A model generated the notes under the pieces. It made no database searches and was not told the origin of the DNA. It was given only the letters and a program-made list of their open reading frames with translations. DNA of 64,000 nucleotides. Source: GCA-2687025 sp964473525 (GTDB lineage: Bacteria; Poribacteria; WGA-4E; GCA-2687025). A program made the translations under genes and the position numbers. The first letter of the stretch is position 1. Each line of letters starts with the position of its first letter. Location: assembly GCA_964473525.1 (NCBI GenBank), contig CAYYPK010000003.1:248001-312000 (forward strand), read 5' to 3'. Shown piece after piece: positions 17,228 through 26,398 of this stretch.

Positions 17228-18112
17228 TCACGCCGTCCACTCGGCGCCCATATCGCGGAGGCGCGCTTCCGCCGCCCGCCGTTCGTCCTCCGGCAGCCAC
17301 TCCATGATAGCCAGCGCGAGCTGTATCCACCGCTTCTGCCAGTACGTGTGAGGCGCCCTGCTCCCTACTCGGGTGAGGGTGGCGCCATCGGCCCGCGGCA
17401 GGATGTCGATGTCGAGATCCGTTGTCTGCTGCACGGCGGCCATGACGTCGCCCCATCGTCCCGACGTGAACGTGGCGATGCCCGCGTATCCGGACGCGTG
17501 CGCCCGCAGGTATCCAGCCATATACCGCGCGAGCGTCCCTCGGCGCTCTTCGTATTCCTCCGCGTCGAGCTGCGCGAGCCCCTCCGCGCGGATGCACGCC
17601 GGGTACACGTCCTGCAGGTCGTACGGCGCCGGGCCGCTCTTGGCGGCCAGGACGACCACGTGGACGGGGCAGGTCTCCCGGTCGCGCCACGGATGCAGAC
17701 CCGTCGCCGCCACGATAGCGTGGTTGATGGCGCCATGCGACGGGGACGACGAGAACGGGCGGCGCGCGGAGCACTGGTAGATCGCGAGGTATCTCACGTG
17801 GGCCGGTGGCTCGTATTCGCGTGTCAGGTAGTCTTGCAGGATGGCGACCGGCTCGTCGTCCGGGTGGAGGTCGTGGGCGACGGCGGCGACCTCCTCGCGC
17901 GATGTCTGCTGGTATGCTCGCCAGCAAGCGCTGGCGTCGTCGAGGGTGATGGAGCCGTCCGCCTCCAGGTCGCGGAGCGTGGCCTCTATCGCGGCTGCAT
18001 CGTGTCCCGTGGCCTCGCGCAGGTGGTCGAACGCGACGGGGCCGCGACCCAGGAGCAGCGCGACGACGACGTCATCGTAGAGATCTCGCACCGATGTCGC
18101 TCCGACGGTCAC
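17228..18112 (-). CDS. DUF5591 domain protein with N-terminal helix-turn-helix-like segment
   Basis: Protein of 294 residues starting at a GTG (18112), ten bases after the upstream stop. Residues 1-60 look like a small winged-helix (VALLLGRGPVAFDHLREATG). From about residue 100 the segment YLAIYQCSARRPFSSSPSHGAINHAI resembles DUF5591, the domain linked to archaeosine-type tRNA modification (CSARKPYS pattern). No transglycosylase or PUA domain is attached, so the usual tRNA role cannot be assumed. It lies in a minus-strand series behind the sigma-HEAT gene and the two membrane paralogues. No clear Shine-Dalgarno; start uncertain. Confidence 0.75.
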   Translation of the reverse strand: MTVGATSVRDLYDDVVVALLLGRGPVAFDHLREATGHDAAAIEATLRDLEADGSITLDDASACWRAYQQTSREEVAAVAHDLHPDDEPVAILQDYLTREYEPPAHVRYLAIYQCSARRPFSSSPSHGAINHAIVAATGLHPWRDRETCPVHVVVLAAKSGPAPYDLQDVYPACIRAEGLAQLDAEEYEERRGTLARYMAGYLRAHASGYAGIATFTSGRWGDVMAAVQQTTDLDIDILPRADGATLTRVGSRAPHTYWQKRWIQLALAIMEWLPEDERRAAEARLRDMGAEWTA

Positions 18113-18122
18113 GCAGGCGCGC

Positions 18123-19172
18123 TCAGAATGGGACCGAGTACGTCAGTAGCGCCGGGCTCGCCGAGAACCCGGCCGTCGGTTCCGTGGTGAAGAAGTCGGA
18201 GGCGTCGTCCGCGCGGTCCATGTTTCTCGTGAGGTACGCGCCCGCGGCGAGTCCGGCGATGCTGCCGACCCCCATGGCGCTCCACCGGCCGCGGTCGGCG
18301 TCGATCTCGCCGAGGACCGTGGCGCCCCACCCGTAGAGCGTTCCGACGAGCCCTGCGGCGTTGATGAGACGCACGCGCGCGCGACTCATGTTCACCTTCG
18401 GCGCGGAGAGCGCTGCGCCCAGCAACGCGGCGTCTCCTCCGAGCATGGCGGCGATGACGATGGCGTCGGTCTCGTCCACGTCGCTGGCCATCATGCCGCA
18501 GAGCGACAGCCATGTGCCCCACGCGCCAGAGGCGGAGATCAGGCTGGCGTCTCCCGCGCTCACGCGTCGATCCGAGACGATCAAGTAGGCGACGCCGAGG
18601 CCGGCGAGGCCACCAAGCATGCTGGACAGAACCGTGCCCTTGTCGCCCACTCCCGCGACGATCCCGGCGCCCGTCCCTTGCCAGACGCCCCACACCCCGC
18701 CGAGGTTGACGAGGGAGGCCTGCCCGTCGCTGAGGCGGCTGTCCCGCGTCGCGCTGATCGAGTACCCGAGCCCAGCGATGGGGCCGCCGAGAAGCGCGAT
18801 CCCCATGGCGTTCTCGTCCTCGGAGTCCGCGACGATGAGTGTTCCCACGCCGAGCCAGGTCGTGAATATGGTCCCGAAGGTCACGAGTCCCGCGCGGGTT
18901 GTGCCGGACATGCGTTCGGGCGCGTCCCGTAGCTGCCGCAGCTCCCGGAGCTTGACCGCGGCGCGCGCCGTCCACTCGGTGTCCTCCACGTGGGCGAGAA
19001 GCCACTCGAGGCGACGAATCGCCGCGTGGAGGTCGCCGCTGTCCGCGAGGTCGACGGCGGCTTCATATGTCAGGCGCGCCTCGAACTCCGCCAGTTCGGT
19101 CGCGGGCCCTGCCGACTGGGCCGCCACGGCGACAACGCCGAACGCAATGGCGCAGCACAGGAAGAGCCTCAT
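18123..19172 (-). CDS. Exported four-repeat membrane protein with acidic loops (paralogue B)
   Basis: Protein of 349 residues. Signal peptide 1-18, then a charged helical region (about 25-90, TPR-like), then four repeats of about 57 residues. Each repeat opens with a SLVNLGGVWGVW-like helix, has an acidic loop (VADSEDEN, GVGDK, SDVDETD, GEIDADRG) and a second helix with a LGGxAGLG glycine zipper. Its start overlaps the stop of its paralogue as ATGA (19169-19172), so the pair is co-translated. The repeat looks membrane-embedded. Not recognised as a named family; function unknown. Confidence 0.8.
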   Translation of the reverse strand: MRLFLCCAIAFGVVAVAAQSAGPATELAEFEARLTYEAAVDLADSGDLHAAIRRLEWLLAHVEDTEWTARAAVKLRELRQLRDAPERMSGTTRAGLVTFGTIFTTWLGVGTLIVADSEDENAMGIALLGGPIAGLGYSISATRDSRLSDGQASLVNLGGVWGVWQGTGAGIVAGVGDKGTVLSSMLGGLAGLGVAYLIVSDRRVSAGDASLISASGAWGTWLSLCGMMASDVDETDAIVIAAMLGGDAALLGAALSAPKVNMSRARVRLINAAGLVGTLYGWGATVLGEIDADRGRWSAMGVGSIAGLAAGAYLTRNMDRADDASDFFTTEPTAGFSASPALLTYSVPF

Positions 19173-20167
19173 TGGGCGCCTCCCGAAGGCGGCTGTTGCT
19201 CGGGCTGTCCGTAGCCCTCCGTCCTGCGGGCGGCGGCTATCAGTCCGAGCACGCCTCCCGCCATTACCACCGCCATGGCCGTCTGCCCCTCGTCTGGCTC
19301 GAGGAGGACCAGCAATCCAGAGGCCATCACAGTGCCAGCGATTCCGCCGAGGTTGATGAGGTTGGCGCGGCCCTCCGGCATGTCCTTCTTAGATGCCAGA
19401 AGGGCGCCGCCCGCGAGGCCCGCTACACCGCCAACGAGCGTCGTCCCAAGCACGTTGTCGCCATCGTCCATGTCGATCACCTGCGTGCCAGCGAACGTCA
19501 GCCATGTACCCCACAGCGCGCCATAGTTGACGAGCGCTGCCTGTCCAGTGCTGGGGTCGTAGGCCGAGCCGGCGGCGGCGGCAAGTCCTATCCCCGCCAA
19601 TCCTCCGGCGAGGGAAGCCGCCACCAAGGAGTTCTCGGTGTCGTCGTCGGAGAGGAGGGCGAGGCCGAGCCCCTGCCACGTGCCGAAGTAGCCACCCAGC
19701 CGCAGGAGCGACGCTTGACCGCGGGTTATCTCCCGGTCGCGGGTGGCTGCCAGGGAGGTGACAAGCGCAACTGGGGCTCCGAGCATCATCCCGGCGGCTA
19801 GGGTCTTCTCGTCATCGTCGTCGTCAGCGAGGATGCTCGCGGCCAGCCCCGCCCACGCGCCGTACAGCACGCCGAAGCCGACCGTCTCAGCTCTGCCACG
19901 CTGGTCGAAACGCCGACGGCCGGACAGCCCGAGTAGGTCAAGCCGCGCCCGGTGACGCGAAGCGCGACGCCCGTAGACGCTGTCCGGGTAATCGTGCTGA
20001 ATCCGTGACAGGCCCTCGTAGGCGAGTTCCCAGTTTCCATCGACCAGGGCCTGGAACGCCTCGGTGTAGGGCTCGCGAACGTCCGGCTGGGCCTGCCCGT
20101 GGGCCGCCCCGACCACCGCAAGTCCGAGGGCGATCGTGAGAGGCAGGAGAAGGTGACGAGCCGACAT
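19169..20167 (-). CDS. Exported four-repeat membrane protein with acidic loops (paralogue A)
   Basis: Protein of 332 residues from ATG 20167, which starts a proper signal peptide (SARHLLLPLTIALGLAVVGA) and has AGGA upstream; the extra 13 codons to 20206 are dropped. A short helical region with QALVDGNWELAYEGLSRI (TPR-like) precedes four repeats of about 55 residues: each has a GxxxGTWxGxG helix, an aspartate-rich loop (ADDDDDEK, SDDDTEN, DMDDGDN, EPDEGQ) and a glycine-zipper helix. Clearly related to the next gene. The regular acidic loops could bind divalent cations; that is inference. The upstream neighbour is the sigma-HEAT gene, 77 bases away. Confidence 0.8.
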   Translation of the reverse strand: MSARHLLLPLTIALGLAVVGAAHGQAQPDVREPYTEAFQALVDGNWELAYEGLSRIQHDYPDSVYGRRASRHRARLDLLGLSGRRRFDQRGRAETVGFGVLYGAWAGLAASILADDDDDEKTLAAGMMLGAPVALVTSLAATRDREITRGQASLLRLGGYFGTWQGLGLALLSDDDTENSLVAASLAGGLAGIGLAAAAGSAYDPSTGQAALVNYGALWGTWLTFAGTQVIDMDDGDNVLGTTLVGGVAGLAGGALLASKKDMPEGRANLINLGGIAGTVMASGLLVLLEPDEGQTAMAVVMAGGVLGLIAAARRTEGYGQPEQQPPSGGAQ

Positions 20168-20244
20168 GCGGGTGTCCTGTATGCGTTGCGTGCGCGGCGA
20201 ACGCACACAGGATAGCGCATGGACGGGTGGGCCGCGAGTCGCGC

Positions 20245-22410
20245 CTACATGCCTCCCAGGTAGCTGGCGAGGATATGCCGCTCGACGCGCCAGACGGACT
20301 CTCCGTGCGCGGTGAACTCGTAGACGCCGCCCTCGCGGCGCATGATCGCCCGGGACTTGTCCATCACGAGACGCCGCCTCGTTGTCGAGTAGTCGCCGAC
20401 AGCTTGCGCGATGAGGAACGTGAGTTCCCGCTCCTCGTAGGCTCGAATCTCGGGCAGCGCGCGCACGGCCGCCTCGATGGACGTGTGGAAGAGCGGATCA
20501 GCGTCGCCTCGGACCCTCCGGAGGCGCTCGCGCGCGGTGTCCGACCTCCCTCGCCCGCCCGTCCGTGTCACTCCCGCGTCGTCACTGGACCGGTAGTCGG
20601 ACGACTTCAGCCACGCGTACATCTCCTCGCGCTTGTAGCGGAACGGCGCGTGCAGTCGACGACTCTCCTCCTGCGGCATGTCCTTCGGGTGTGTCTCCTG
20701 CCGCTGTATGATCGCCGCCATCTCACGCGATTTCTGGTGACCAAGCGCCTGGTTGGCGGCGTTGCGTTCAGCGGCGTCTGTCGATTCGACCGCGGTGGCG
20801 AGGACGTCCACCGTCTCGGCTCCGCCCAACTCTCCGAGCCCGATGAGCGCCTCTATCCTGGGGGCCGGGTCGGAATCCGCTATGCACGCTAGTAGCGTTG
20901 CGCACACCCCATCCGGCGCCATCGCCCGAAGCGCCCTGACAGCGGCGACGCGCACGGCCGGCTCAGACGCTGAGAGGTACGGCGAGAGTGTCCGTGCAAC
21001 ATCCTGCCGCGTGCTGGCGTCAAGCCCACGGGCGGTGTAAGGCGCTCCCGACTCCACCTCCCGCTGGCGCAATGCCAGGTCCGCGGTTGGTCGCGATTTC
21101 CACTTCGAGTCGTGCGGCTCCTTTCCACGCCCGACGGTTCCCAGGGCGTCGAGCAGCAGCTCCGCGTCCTCGGTCGAGGGGTCGGCCAGACGCGTGATCA
21201 GGGCGTCGCAGAAGCGCTCCCCGGTACGCGCGAGCGCATGCACGATGCACCGACCCTCGTCGGCGCGAAACCGACGCATCAACGCGGGGAACGCCGCGTC
21301 GACGTCGCAGAGCAGGTACTCCGTGAACAGATGCCGTCGACCGGCGTGCTTCGACGCGAGCATCATCTCGACGAGGAGCTCCGCTCGCGCGTCGCGGTCG
21401 GGTTCGCCTTCCTCGATACGGTCGAGGAGCCAGTATGCGTTCTCTCCGACGGCTCCTGACCCAGGGGACAGGGCCGCCCACGCCCGGAGGACTACCCAGG
21501 CGCGACGGCGCGCGGTAGCGTCCGTGGCGAAGGCGTAGTCCAGCACGCGCTCGAAGCCCGGTCGGTCCACCCATCGGAGCAACTGACCCACGCGGGCCAG
21601 CAGGTCGTCGTCCTCGTCCGCCACCAACAGGTCCATGTAGGCGGGGCTACCCAACGACGACAAGAGACGGCCGAGGCGCCCAAACAAGGTCCACCCCTCG
21701 GCGCGGCGCAGCAGCTCCGCCGCGCGCTCGGGCGCGTTTTCGACCATCACGGATAGCCGCTCGACGGGCTGCTTCGCGTCTCGGAACATCTCGTCCAGAA
21801 TGTCGATCTCGGCCTGCACTTCCTCCACGATCCCCTCCGATGTCGTCGTGTCCTCACCGTCGATGTCTCGGCGATGCCGCAAGCGTTCTCCTAGCGTGCG
21901 CCGCGCTCGATGCAGGCGACTCATGACCGTGCCTAGCGGGACGTCCAACACCTCGGCAATCTGCGCGTAGGACAGCCCCTCCCAGTAGTGCAGGGCGAGC
22001 GTCGTGCGATGTTGAGGCTTCAGCCGCGCGTATTCGACGGCTAGCGACTCGTGCCAATGGAGCTCGTCGCCGGACGCCGCCTCCATCGCCAGGTACACGT
22101 CCTGCACCGGCGCCACGCGCTCGCGCATCTTCATGCGCGCGAGGTTGCGGGCGATGGCTACCACCCAAGCGGCGAACCGCGCTGGGTCCCGAAGCTGGCC
22201 GAGCTTGATGTAGGCCTCGACAAGCGCGTCGTGGTGGAGATCCTCGGCGTCCTCGGCGGCGCCGGTCATGCCGCGACAGGCACGGGCGACGCGCGCGTGG
22301 TGACGCCTCGCGAGGTCACCAAAGGCGTCGCGGTTCCCGTTTCGCACCGCCTCGACGAGGTCGGCGTCGGTGGGTGTCGCGTCGTGACTGACGTCAAGGC
22401 TGGCGCCCAT
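20245..22410 (-). CDS. ECF-type sigma factor fused to long HEAT-repeat domain
   Basis: Protein of 721 residues. Residues 14-95 are sigma region 2 (GDLARRHHARVARACRGMTG, DAEDLHHDALVEAY, FAAWVVAIARNLARMK) and 128-185 are region 4 with the helix-turn-helix LSYAQIAEVLDVPLGTVMSRLHRAR. Ordinary ECF factors stop near 190-200 residues; this one continues with about 520 residues of alpha-helical, HEAT-like repeats, for example EPAVRVAAVRALRAMAP and DPAPRIEALIGLGELGG, and a C-terminal basic region. It would place a protein-interaction solenoid on a transcription initiation factor, perhaps replacing a separate anti-sigma. It is divergent from an ATPase/WD40 gene and heads the membrane-paralogue genes. 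Confidence 0.88.
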   Translation of the reverse strand: MGASLDVSHDATPTDADLVEAVRNGNRDAFGDLARRHHARVARACRGMTGAAEDAEDLHHDALVEAYIKLGQLRDPARFAAWVVAIARNLARMKMRERVAPVQDVYLAMEAASGDELHWHESLAVEYARLKPQHRTTLALHYWEGLSYAQIAEVLDVPLGTVMSRLHRARRTLGERLRHRRDIDGEDTTTSEGIVEEVQAEIDILDEMFRDAKQPVERLSVMVENAPERAAELLRRAEGWTLFGRLGRLLSSLGSPAYMDLLVADEDDDLLARVGQLLRWVDRPGFERVLDYAFATDATARRRAWVVLRAWAALSPGSGAVGENAYWLLDRIEEGEPDRDARAELLVEMMLASKHAGRRHLFTEYLLCDVDAAFPALMRRFRADEGRCIVHALARTGERFCDALITRLADPSTEDAELLLDALGTVGRGKEPHDSKWKSRPTADLALRQREVESGAPYTARGLDASTRQDVARTLSPYLSASEPAVRVAAVRALRAMAPDGVCATLLACIADSDPAPRIEALIGLGELGGAETVDVLATAVESTDAAERNAANQALGHQKSREMAAIIQRQETHPKDMPQEESRRLHAPFRYKREEMYAWLKSSDYRSSDDAGVTRTGGRGRSDTARERLRRVRGDADPLFHTSIEAAVRALPEIRAYEERELTFLIAQAVGDYSTTRRRLVMDKSRAIMRREGGVYEFTAHGESVWRVERHILASYLGGM

Positions 22411-22734
22411 CGTCCCAGCTTTCCATCTCGCGCGGAGCGCGCTGCCCGCGCGCCCTCGAGACCATTAGATGCAAGCGTGCTCCGATTATTCCATGGATAT
22501 CGGCGCTTGTGCGCGTTCCGCTCGCGTTCATCGCTGCGGACGCGCGCGACCGGGCTCTCCTTGGCGTGAAAGCGGCGCCAAGTGGAGGTACGTTGAGGTC
22601 GCGTATCCCGCCCACATCGCGCCGCTTAAACGGCGCTGGTCGCGCTCCATGGCCCGTCATGCCGCGGGCTCGCCGGCTGAACCTTGTCCTCGTCCGTTGA
22701 CGGCTCGACAATGCCGGCAAGGATAAGGACGATC
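22411..22734. other. Divergent intergenic region
   Basis: This 324-base stretch separates the sigma-HEAT gene (minus) from the ATPase/WD40 gene (plus) and should hold both promoters. The only structure noticed is a small hairpin GCGCCG-CTTAAA-CGGCGC at 22619-22636. No confident promoter or operator can be named. Confidence 0.4.
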
Positions 22735-25700
22735 ATGAACGCCCACACCGCGTCGCGGATAGCCGAATTCTACGTCGCCGGAGGTACGCTCCGCGCCGAC
22801 GCTCCTTCCTACGTTCCCCGGCAAGCGGACGAAGATCTATACGACGCCCTGTCACGCGGGGAGTTCTGCTACGTGCTCACCTCGCGGCAGATGGGCAAGT
22901 CCTCGCTCATGGTGCGTACCGCGATGCGACTGCGCCAGGACGACGTGAGCGTCGTCGTGCTGGACCTCACCGCGCTGGGACAGAACACGCAGCCGGAGCA
23001 GTGGTACGCCGGTCTCCTGGCGCACATTGGGCAACGGCTGGACATCGAGGACGAGCTCGAGGAGTTCTGGGAGAACAACGAGCAGTTCAACCCAGTGCTC
23101 AGGCTGATGGAGGCCGTCCGGGTTGTGGCGCTGCGCGAGATCGAGGGGCGCATCGCGTTCTTCGTCGACGAGATCGACGTCGTGCAGAGCCTCCCGTTCT
23201 CGACCGGCGAGTTCTTCGCCGCCATCCGAGAGTGCTACACGCGGCGCGCGGAAGACCCTGAGTTTGGGCGCATGACGTTCTGCCTCGTTGGTGTGGCCAC
23301 GCCTTCCGACCTCATCGACGACCCGTTGACAACGCCGTTCAACATCGGGACGCGCGTCGACCTGGGTGACTTCCAGACCGCGGAATCCGCCCGGCTTGCC
23401 GACGGGTTACCGCACGATGAGGCGACATCGCTGCGTCTCGTGGATCGCATCCTCCACTGGACTGGAGGGCATCCGTACCTGACGCAGCGGCTCTGCGCGG
23501 CGGTCGCGGCTGACGCCGCCATCGCCGACGACAGCGGCGTCGATCCCCTCTGCTCCGACCTGTTCTTCTCCGAGCGGGCCCAGGAGCAGGACGATAACCT
23601 GCTGTTCGTGCGCAACCAGATGCTGCACCGCGACACGGACCACGCCAGCCTGCTCAACTTGTACGACCAGGTGCGCCGCGGCAGGAAGGTCCGATACGAC
23701 GAGACGGACCCTTTCGTAAACGTCCTGCGGCTAGCGGGAATCGTCCGCGTCGACGGCGGGCTACTCGCCGTGCGGAACCGCATCTACGCTCACGTGTTCG
23801 ACCGGCTCTGGGTCCGGGAGAACATGCCGGGCGCCGAGCTGCGCAGACAGAAGGCCGCGTTCCGGCGCGGTCTGCTCGGCGCGACCGCTGGCGCGCTTGC
23901 GATCCTGGCGGTTGTCGGGTCGCTTGCCGTCGTCGCTTGGCGACAGAAGGAGAGTGTTGCCGCCAACGTCGCGAAGCTACGCGCCGCGAGCTCTGTCGGA
24001 CTGCTCGAGGATGGCGATGTTGTCGGCTTGGTGGGCCTTCTCGAGGCGGCGAGATCCGTGCCCGACGGCGCGGATCGTGACTCCATCGCCGCGAAGTGGG
24101 CGACGTGGCAGCGACGTTACGACGGGAGAATGCTGGATGTCATTGGGCCGAGCGAAGGTGTCGACATCTTCGCCATGAGTCCCTATGCGAAGTGGTTCGT
24201 CACCACCAGCGTGGATGGCCCCGCCCAACTGTGGCGAACCCAAGACAGAACGCAGCACGGCGCTCCACTCCCGCACGCGGCGAGGATAGAGCAACTCGAC
24301 TTCAGCCGCGACGAATCGCGCATGAGCACACGGTCGGTCGACGGCGTCGTGAGGGTGTGGGACACCGAGACGGCGACGCTGCGCAGTTCGTTCGTGAACC
24401 CGGATGCGCAGTTCTTCAGCCACCTGGTGAGCGATGGCCAACATGTTGTGACGCTAAGCCAACCCGAGCCGCGGAAGCACGTGATTCGACGTTGGGACGC
24501 CAGCACGGGCGCGCTCGTCGCGGAGTCGGATGTCATGACGGGTCTCGTCGCAACGCTTGGAACAGGCGACGCTGTCATCCTGGCCACAAGCATGGCGGGC
24601 GGGGAGTTGATCGATACAGCCACGATGCGGCCACTCGCGGGAATCAAGGCGCTATCGCAGATCCGCTCGGACGGACGGGAAGACGCGTCCGGCTATTGGA
24701 CGGTCGTGGGGTTCGTGGACGGCACGGTGGTGTACGGCTCTCGCTCTCCGAAGCGATTCGACGCTCAACCCACCGACACCTGGACCATGGGCGAGCCGCC
24801 CGACGCGCGGTTGCAGCTGCAGGATGCCCCCGTGACGATCGTGGCCATCAGTGGTGATGGCCACACCGTCGCCGCGGGCACCGGCGCCCGCGAGGGTGAG
24901 ATTGCGGTGGTGGCTGCGCCCTCTGGAGAGCCCGTTGGCAGCCCCATACACCATCGGACCCCCGTGGGGCACATCGAGCTGTCGTATGACGGCGCGTTGC
25001 TTGCGGGCGTTTCTGGCGACACGGCGCGCGTATGGTCAACACGGACGGGCCAAGACCTGACAGGGCCTCTCACGTTCCCAGTCGTATCGGACGAGGACGC
25101 CGAGATAGCGTTCGGCTCCACCACGCCTGACGACATGGTCTTCCCCCGGGGTCTCGCTTTCTCGAGGAATACCCCAGTTGAGCTGTTCGTTAAGGTGAAC
25201 CGGACGTCGCCCGTGTACGTCTATAGCGCGGAGCGGACCGACTACGACGAAGTGGCTGACTATGGCGTAGACGGGTGGTACGTGCCGCTCGGGATGCCCG
25301 CGGATGCCTCGACCCTCGTGACATCTTCCACGCGCGGGCGCGTCGCCGAGGTATGGGACGCCAACACGTTGGAAGCGCGCGCTGGACCCGTGTCGCTGGC
25401 CCGCGCCGCGCTGTGGTGGCGAGATAGGCTTGTCGCCGTCTCCCCTGACGGTTCGAGGCTCGCCGTAAGCACGAGCAAGAGCGTCCAACAGTACGCGACT
25501 GAATCCGGGCAGCCCGTCGGCGAAGCAGTAGCAACCGAGATGGCGCCACGCGGGCTCGCGTACAGCCCGGACGGCGCCTGGCTATCGTTCGCCGACGGCG
25601 CCCAGGTGAGATTCGTGAATCCGCGCGGCGCTCAGGAGTCAGCATCGATAGACATGGGCGAGCGGGTCAGAGACATGGCGTTCCAGCAGGACGGGCGGTT

Positions 25701-26286
25701 CCTCGCGATGGCGGTTGGACGGCTCGTACGATTCCTCTCCTACCCCGACGGCGCCGAAGCTCTGCGACCCATTACCCACTCCGTAAAGGTCGACCACATC
25801 GCGCTCAACCCGCAGGGAGACATGCTCGCGACGGTAACGGCTGACAGCTTCTCGCACGTCTGGAACATCTCTACCGGAGAGCAACTCGGCGAGAGCTTGC
25901 GTCCGTCGGCAGGCGTCTACGACCTCGCGTTCCATCCGACGGAGAGGCGCCTCGCGACCGCTGACGGCAACGGGCGCGTTACGTTCTGGGACACCGATAC
26001 CGGTCAACAGTACGGCTCGCCGATCTCCGTCCCTGGTCACGTGCAGCAGATCATCCTCACGCCGGACGGCGAACACCTGTTCACGGGCGGCAATTCAGGG
26101 GCTGCGCTTCGATGGCGTCTGCCTGTCCCCCCAGCGTCTTTGGAGGAGATGGAGCGCCGCACCTGGGCAACCACGGGCCTCAGGAGCGTTGGCGAAGGCT
26201 ACGAACGACTGCCAAGAGCTGAATGGCGCGCGCTTCGGGCTGAGGCGCGAGCGGGCGCCTCCGCTACCCCATCCGCTCTTCGATAG
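22735..26286 (+). CDS. AAA-like ATPase with membrane anchor and WD40 propeller (paralogue)
   Basis: Protein of 1183 residues, colinear with the protein at 7512-11072. P-loop TSRQMGKSSLM (about 49-59), Walker B RIAFFVDEIDVVQS, arm motif SERAQEQDDN, transmembrane helix at about 381-400 (GALAILAVVGSLAVVAW) and a WD40 propeller with repeats like GVVRVWDTETATLR and GRVTFWDTDTGQQYG. ATG 22735 is chosen because AAGGATAAGGA lies just before it and because the first residues then align with the paralogue; ATG 22711 is possible. The AAA half is far more alike between the two copies than the propeller half, as expected if the propellers sense different partners. Divergent from the sigma-HEAT gene. Confidence 0.88.
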   Translation: MNAHTASRIAEFYVAGGTLRADAPSYVPRQADEDLYDALSRGEFCYVLTSRQMGKSSLMVRTAMRLRQDDVSVVVLDLTALGQNTQPEQWYAGLLAHIGQRLDIEDELEEFWENNEQFNPVLRLMEAVRVVALREIEGRIAFFVDEIDVVQSLPFSTGEFFAAIRECYTRRAEDPEFGRMTFCLVGVATPSDLIDDPLTTPFNIGTRVDLGDFQTAESARLADGLPHDEATSLRLVDRILHWTGGHPYLTQRLCAAVAADAAIADDSGVDPLCSDLFFSERAQEQDDNLLFVRNQMLHRDTDHASLLNLYDQVRRGRKVRYDETDPFVNVLRLAGIVRVDGGLLAVRNRIYAHVFDRLWVRENMPGAELRRQKAAFRRGLLGATAGALAILAVVGSLAVVAWRQKESVAANVAKLRAASSVGLLEDGDVVGLVGLLEAARSVPDGADRDSIAAKWATWQRRYDGRMLDVIGPSEGVDIFAMSPYAKWFVTTSVDGPAQLWRTQDRTQHGAPLPHAARIEQLDFSRDESRMSTRSVDGVVRVWDTETATLRSSFVNPDAQFFSHLVSDGQHVVTLSQPEPRKHVIRRWDASTGALVAESDVMTGLVATLGTGDAVILATSMAGGELIDTATMRPLAGIKALSQIRSDGREDASGYWTVVGFVDGTVVYGSRSPKRFDAQPTDTWTMGEPPDARLQLQDAPVTIVAISGDGHTVAAGTGAREGEIAVVAAPSGEPVGSPIHHRTPVGHIELSYDGALLAGVSGDTARVWSTRTGQDLTGPLTFPVVSDEDAEIAFGSTTPDDMVFPRGLAFSRNTPVELFVKVNRTSPVYVYSAERTDYDEVADYGVDGWYVPLGMPADASTLVTSSTRGRVAEVWDANTLEARAGPVSLARAALWWRDRLVAVSPDGSRLAVSTSKSVQQYATESGQPVGEAVATEMAPRGLAYSPDGAWLSFADGAQVRFVNPRGAQESASIDMGERVRDMAFQQDGRFLAMAVGRLVRFLSYPDGAEALRPITHSVKVDHIALNPQGDMLATVTADSFSHVWNISTGEQLGESLRPSAGVYDLAFHPTERRLATADGNGRVTFWDTDTGQQYGSPISVPGHVQQIILTPDGEHLFTGGNSGAALRWRLPVPPASLEEMERRTWATTGLRSVGEGYERLPRAEWRALRAEARAGASATPSALR

Positions 26287-26398
26287 CCGCGATGTGTCGT
26301 TGGGCATCGCCCTGCCGCTACGCAAATCGCCCAAGCGCAGGATGGCAGACATGCGTCCTGCGAACCGCGACGCAATCGAGCGCGGAATCGCGCCGACA

